Assembly: GCF_000003605.2 (NCBI RefSeq)
Contig: NW_003116949.1
Coordinates: 28,342 to 38,721 of the forward strand
Direction: 5' to 3'
Length of the DNA: 10,380 nt
Source: Saccoglossus kowalevskii
Lineage: Eukaryota > Hemichordata > Enteropneusta > Harrimaniidae
Shown here: positions 8,001-10,380 of the stretch, piece by piece
Position numbering within the stretch: the first letter of the stretch is position 1
How the letters are laid out: every line of letters starts with the position of its first letter
Translations under genes and position numbers: made by a program
Notes under the pieces: model-generated
What the model was told of the DNA's origin: nothing
The model's database searches: none
What the model saw: the letters and a program-made list of their open reading frames with translations, nothing else

Positions 8001-8579
8001 GAATCTGGTTGAGTTTGACCGTATTCACTTGTTGGCAGGTAATAATCTGGATATTCACCTTTGTACTGAAGTGATCTGAATTATTTGATAACAGTACACT
8101 ACAGCGGCCAGTTGTAACCTGTACCCAAACAGTTCGACGTTGGGACGCCTTTGATCTAAAAAAAAAATAGCGTCTTCGCAGTAATTAAACAAATTTTGCT
8201 AAAAAATAACCGAAAATCTTCAAATGAAAGTAAAAAAGATCGTCTCGATCGTGAAAATGAAGTCGAAACAGCGGCACATACCCAGACTTCGGCCATAAAC
8301 AAGTATTAGCAATATTCGGGGTTTTGGGGCGTGGATAGTTTAATGACATATACTTGCTTTACATTGCCAAAGTGTTTCAATTCTATAATTTAAATAGTTT
8401 TGATCAAGAGTAATGTCCTGTACGGGACTTAGTTCCGTTCCATAGACGTCCATGTATTGACAAGAATAAATTGTCAGGTCCCTGTGTGTGTATGTCTGTT
8501 GTTCCAGCCCCTACGCCACCCTACATTCTGGGCAGTGTTATGGGTAGTTTTTGTGTACAAAAAACACGATTCTACTCAC
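8001..8579. other. Non-coding stretch, no gene recognised
   Basis: A-rich runs (8159-8168) and ordinary AT-rich sequence. A 60-codon plus frame from 8457 starts at a TTG and has no recognisable content. A minus-strand donor closes the stretch at 8574-8579. Confidence 0.45.
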
Positions 8580-8700
8580 CTCTCTGTATGTCTATGTAAT
8601 CTATGCGACTCCGAAGAGAAACACGATATGGAGAACTGAAAATGAAATAACCAAAGTTGTGCTTGGGACGACGTCACTGTCGATATAACTCCGTGCAGAG
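8580..8700 (-). other. Candidate 5' leader exon on the minus strand
   Basis: On the minus strand ...CATACAGAGAG is followed by GTGAGTAG (donor at 8579), a strong match to the donor consensus. The 121 bases upstream contain no ATG, as expected of a 5' leader. An acceptor-like TTATTTCATTTTCAG ends at 8636, so a 56-nt internal exon (8635-8580) is the alternative. It could splice to the acceptor at 3645 to supply the leader of the MS4A-like gene; that link is inference. Confidence 0.35.
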
Positions 8701-8730
8701 TGGTTCGTGGTAGTTCCGGACATGCGCAGT
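8665..8730 (-). promoter_or_regulatory. Promoter-like cluster: CRE-like, ETS and NRF1-like motifs
   Basis: GACGACGTCAC (about 8667-8677) is CRE-like. TTCCGGA (8715-8721 region) contains the ETS core CCGGAA on the minus strand. CATGCGCAG (8721-8729) is a half NRF1 site. No TATA box is evident. These motifs commonly cluster at TATA-less animal promoters, and they lie immediately upstream of the ATG-free leader. Confidence 0.35.
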
Positions 8731-8739
8731 CAAGGGTTT

Positions 8740-9860
8740 ATTCAATACATATTTTAGACGTCTCGTCAAATAGAGAAAATCTTTTCAGTGTACGTCTGAA
8801 TCACAGCTGCGTGCATTAGACCCACTGATCCAGGAGTAATGTTTGGTTGTTTATGTAAAATGCATCTTCGACTTTCATACTTTTATAATATTAGTACAGG
8901 ACTATGCTTTCATAAGAATGGTTGATGTTGGTGGAGTACAATACGTACACATATACGACTTTTTCTAAATGACAATCGCCACCAGTGTTAGAAGATTGTT
9001 AAACTTTCGTTTTATTAGTTCATCAAGGGACTGTGTGAACTCCACAGCGCAAATGATTAAACTATTGAAATTCTAACAGGTTAGACCGGGGTATCTTTGT
9101 TAACTGGAGAAAAATACAAAAACATATTGTCATCTCTTTCATAAACATTGGATATCATTTACATAAAAGAACGTGTACTTGAGAATATAGAGATATAGTT
9201 TCTTACTTGTGTTACCACTACACAAACATTGTGCTTGCAGTTTTTGGACCTATATACTATGGAGAAATCGACTATCACAGTTGTTAACTGTCGATACAAA
9301 TATTTGTAACTAATCAATGAAAGACATCAATGAATGTTTCTCGAAGCGTCGGTAATAGACAATAGATGATAGATATTGTCTCCCTGAAGTGAGAACAAAA
9401 CCAGATTGTTGATAGTACTCATTTGTTTAATAATACGTAATAATAGTTTAATAATACTCTCTATAATTTGCGTACCTGTAATTTGGTGAGGTTAGGAAAA
9501 TTCTAAAAATAATTCAAATATATGAATAATACGAAGCTGAGGGAAAAATACTAAACTTGCTACAAGTAGTCGGAGAAATTTAAAGAACATGTTTGTTAAA
9601 AAACATTTCAAAGGTAGAACTCGCCAATTTGAAAGCCTAATTTTGTAGTTGGTACACAAAATAACAAAATGTTGGCAGTATTTTCTCTATTGAAAAACCT
9701 TCTTATGACAGACTACATCAGATATAGCGTTTTCCCGCACATCCTGAGTTGCAATTGTGTGTATATGTAGTTCCAGGAGTGCAGAAATAAATTGTAGAAG
9801 TTTTTGCATCTTAGTTCTGAGAGTGTAGAATAAACAGTGCCGTATTCGCTCAGAGCTTAC
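8740..9860. other. Non-coding stretch, no gene recognised
   Basis: No convincing coding content. A small hairpin GACAATA/TATTGTC (9358-9364 and 9374-9380, nine-base loop) and TTTAATAATA-type direct repeats near 9425-9455 are the only structures noted. Confidence 0.5.
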
Positions 9861-9899
9861 CCATCGTCCGAATCGCAAAGTTTCGCTAAAGCCGGCCAT
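9861..9899 (-). CDS. Candidate first coding exon (13 codons), unknown gene
   Basis: The ATG at 9899-9897 has an in-frame TGA directly before it (9902-9900), so it would be the first codon. The frame MAGFSETLRFGRW ends at donor GTAAGC (9860-9855) in phase 0. The open frame continues past the donor to 9687 without recognisable content. Promoter-like sequence lies just upstream on this strand (9981-10150). The phase would permit splicing to the MS4A-like ATG exon as a 13-residue extension, but nothing here proves it. Confidence 0.25.
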
Positions 9900-9980
9900 T
9901 CATAACCGGCCCACGAACCCGTGCGTGATCGTGTTAGGAAAAGCTGTACCGGTATTTCAATGCAGCTAAATTGAGTCATT

Positions 9981-10016
9981 TGATTGGGCGCGCCAAGGAG
10001 ATGGCGCCACCAATCA
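9981..10016. promoter_or_regulatory. Paired inverted CCAAT boxes around GC-rich half-palindromes
   Basis: TGATTGG (9981-9987) and CCAATCA (10010-10016) are exact inverted copies. They enclose GGCGCGCC (9987-9994) and GGCGCC (10003-10008). ATTGG/CCAAT with flanking CA is the NF-Y consensus. Two facing NF-Y sites suggest a TATA-less, possibly bidirectional promoter. Confidence 0.5.
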
Positions 10017-10072
10017 GAGTTGCTGTATCATAAATGTTAAGATCGAGCAATTGATGTATGCGCACGCTATAT

Positions 10073-10128
10073 ACCTCACGAATAGAACCTCACAGATACG
10101 ACCTCACGAATAGGACTCAGGAAGTGAC
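10073..10128. repeat. 14-bp tandem repeat, ACCTCACGAATAG type
   Basis: Units begin at 10073, 10087, 10101 and 10115, exactly 14 bases apart. They read ACCTCACGAATAG, ACCTCACAGATAC, ACCTCACGAATAG and ACTCAGGAAGTGA. The first and third are identical and the fourth is degenerate, merging into the ETS-like motif. Confidence 0.8.
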
Positions 10129-10148
10129 GTATTGATTGTTCAATGGCG
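10119..10148. promoter_or_regulatory. ETS-CRE composite followed by CCAAT- and YY1-like motifs
   Basis: AGGAAGTGACGT (10119-10130) joins an ETS core GGAAGT to a CRE half TGACGT, a combination well known at TATA-less animal promoters. A CCAAT-like ATTG (10131-10134) and AATGGCG (10142-10148, YY1-like) follow. Together with the paired CCAAT boxes this marks roughly 9980-10150 as a probable promoter; its direction is not settled. Confidence 0.45.
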
Positions 10149-10257
10149 TTGTGGCACATTATAATTTAACGTTGCCGGGCCCATTAGTATCAATATATTT
10201 GGTATTTCGTAATGTGTTTTGAGGCCTTCGAGTTCCAGTTCATAATCTTCAACTTAC

Positions 10258-10312
10258 CGGTAGTGATGTTTTCAACAATTAGATTTTTCGGTACTTTGTA
10301 GAAGTTGGTCAT
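10258..10312 (-). CDS. Candidate first coding exon (18 codons plus one base), unknown gene
   Basis: The ATG at 10312-10310 opens MTNFYKVPKNLIVENITT and reaches CCG|GTAAGT (donor 10257-10252) in phase 1. An in-frame TAG lies upstream at 10351-10349. The start context is poor (T at -3). Joined in phase 1 to the MS4A-like ATG exon it would hit a stop, so it could only be a separate gene's exon or an untranslated leader of that one. Confidence 0.25.
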
Positions 10313-10380
10313 GGAGAGCGACACGTTTACTATAGAGTCCTGTAGGTCCTAGCGAAGTACTCTGATGACAACAAACAATG

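Noticed and set aside
7819-8058. Overlapping open frames on both strands in the CpG-rich patch
   Set aside because: High G+C lowers stop frequency on all frames. Starts are non-ATG (TTG, GTG), and arginine/proline-rich wording is typical of translated CpG-rich non-coding DNA.
8120-8150. CAGTTCGACGTTGGG as a tRNA B box
   Set aside because: It departs from GGTTCGANNCC, and no A box or cloverleaf can be drawn around it.

Overview
The window looks like AT-rich, intron-containing animal DNA, most likely from a marine invertebrate such as a mollusc or another lophotrochozoan. The reasons are coding blocks split by GT-AG splice sites, a decayed non-LTR retrotransposon, a 98-bp minisatellite, a short foldback element with TTAA on both sides, and long gene-free stretches. 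The taxon is an inference. There are no bacterial features: no operons, no ribosome binding sites and no CRISPR array.

Layout, left to right. Positions 1-511 hold a higher-order minisatellite of 98 bp, built from three diverged subunits of about 33 bp, which decays rightward. Positions 942-2099 hold a dead reverse transcriptase of the LINE type, with frameshifts, stops and both inspected catalytic aspartates replaced. Positions 2534-2667 hold more copies of the same 33-bp monomer, so the monomer brackets the LINE relic.

The one well-supported protein-coding gene is on the minus strand. Three exons (3456-3644, 3301-3357, 2774-2956) join in phase 0 into 143 codons of a membrane protein with a P-x-W-G-G motif and three hydrophobic segments, resembling the MS4A/CD20-like four-span family. 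Its start codon directly follows a splice acceptor, so a leader exon should lie to the right. Its last exon or exons, with the fourth membrane segment, should lie left of position 1 or are not recognisable here. The minisatellite and LINE relic would then sit in its intron.

Positions 3665-10380 contain no convincing coding gene. They hold a 106-bp hairpin element with TTAA flanks (6488-6601), a 9-bp hairpin (7482-7504), a T21 tract (7645-7665), a CpG-rich patch (about 7855-8000) and two promoter-like clusters. The first (about 8580-8730) has ETS, NRF1 and CRE-like motifs above an ATG-free minus-strand leader with a strong splice donor. The second (about 9861-10312) has paired inverted CCAAT boxes, an ETS-CRE composite, a 14-bp tandem repeat and two candidate minus-strand first exons. 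Either could supply the leader of the MS4A-like gene or start another gene.

I did not find an undescribed multi-gene system. The items most worth following are the bracketed minisatellite, the TTAA hairpin element and the two promoter-like clusters.
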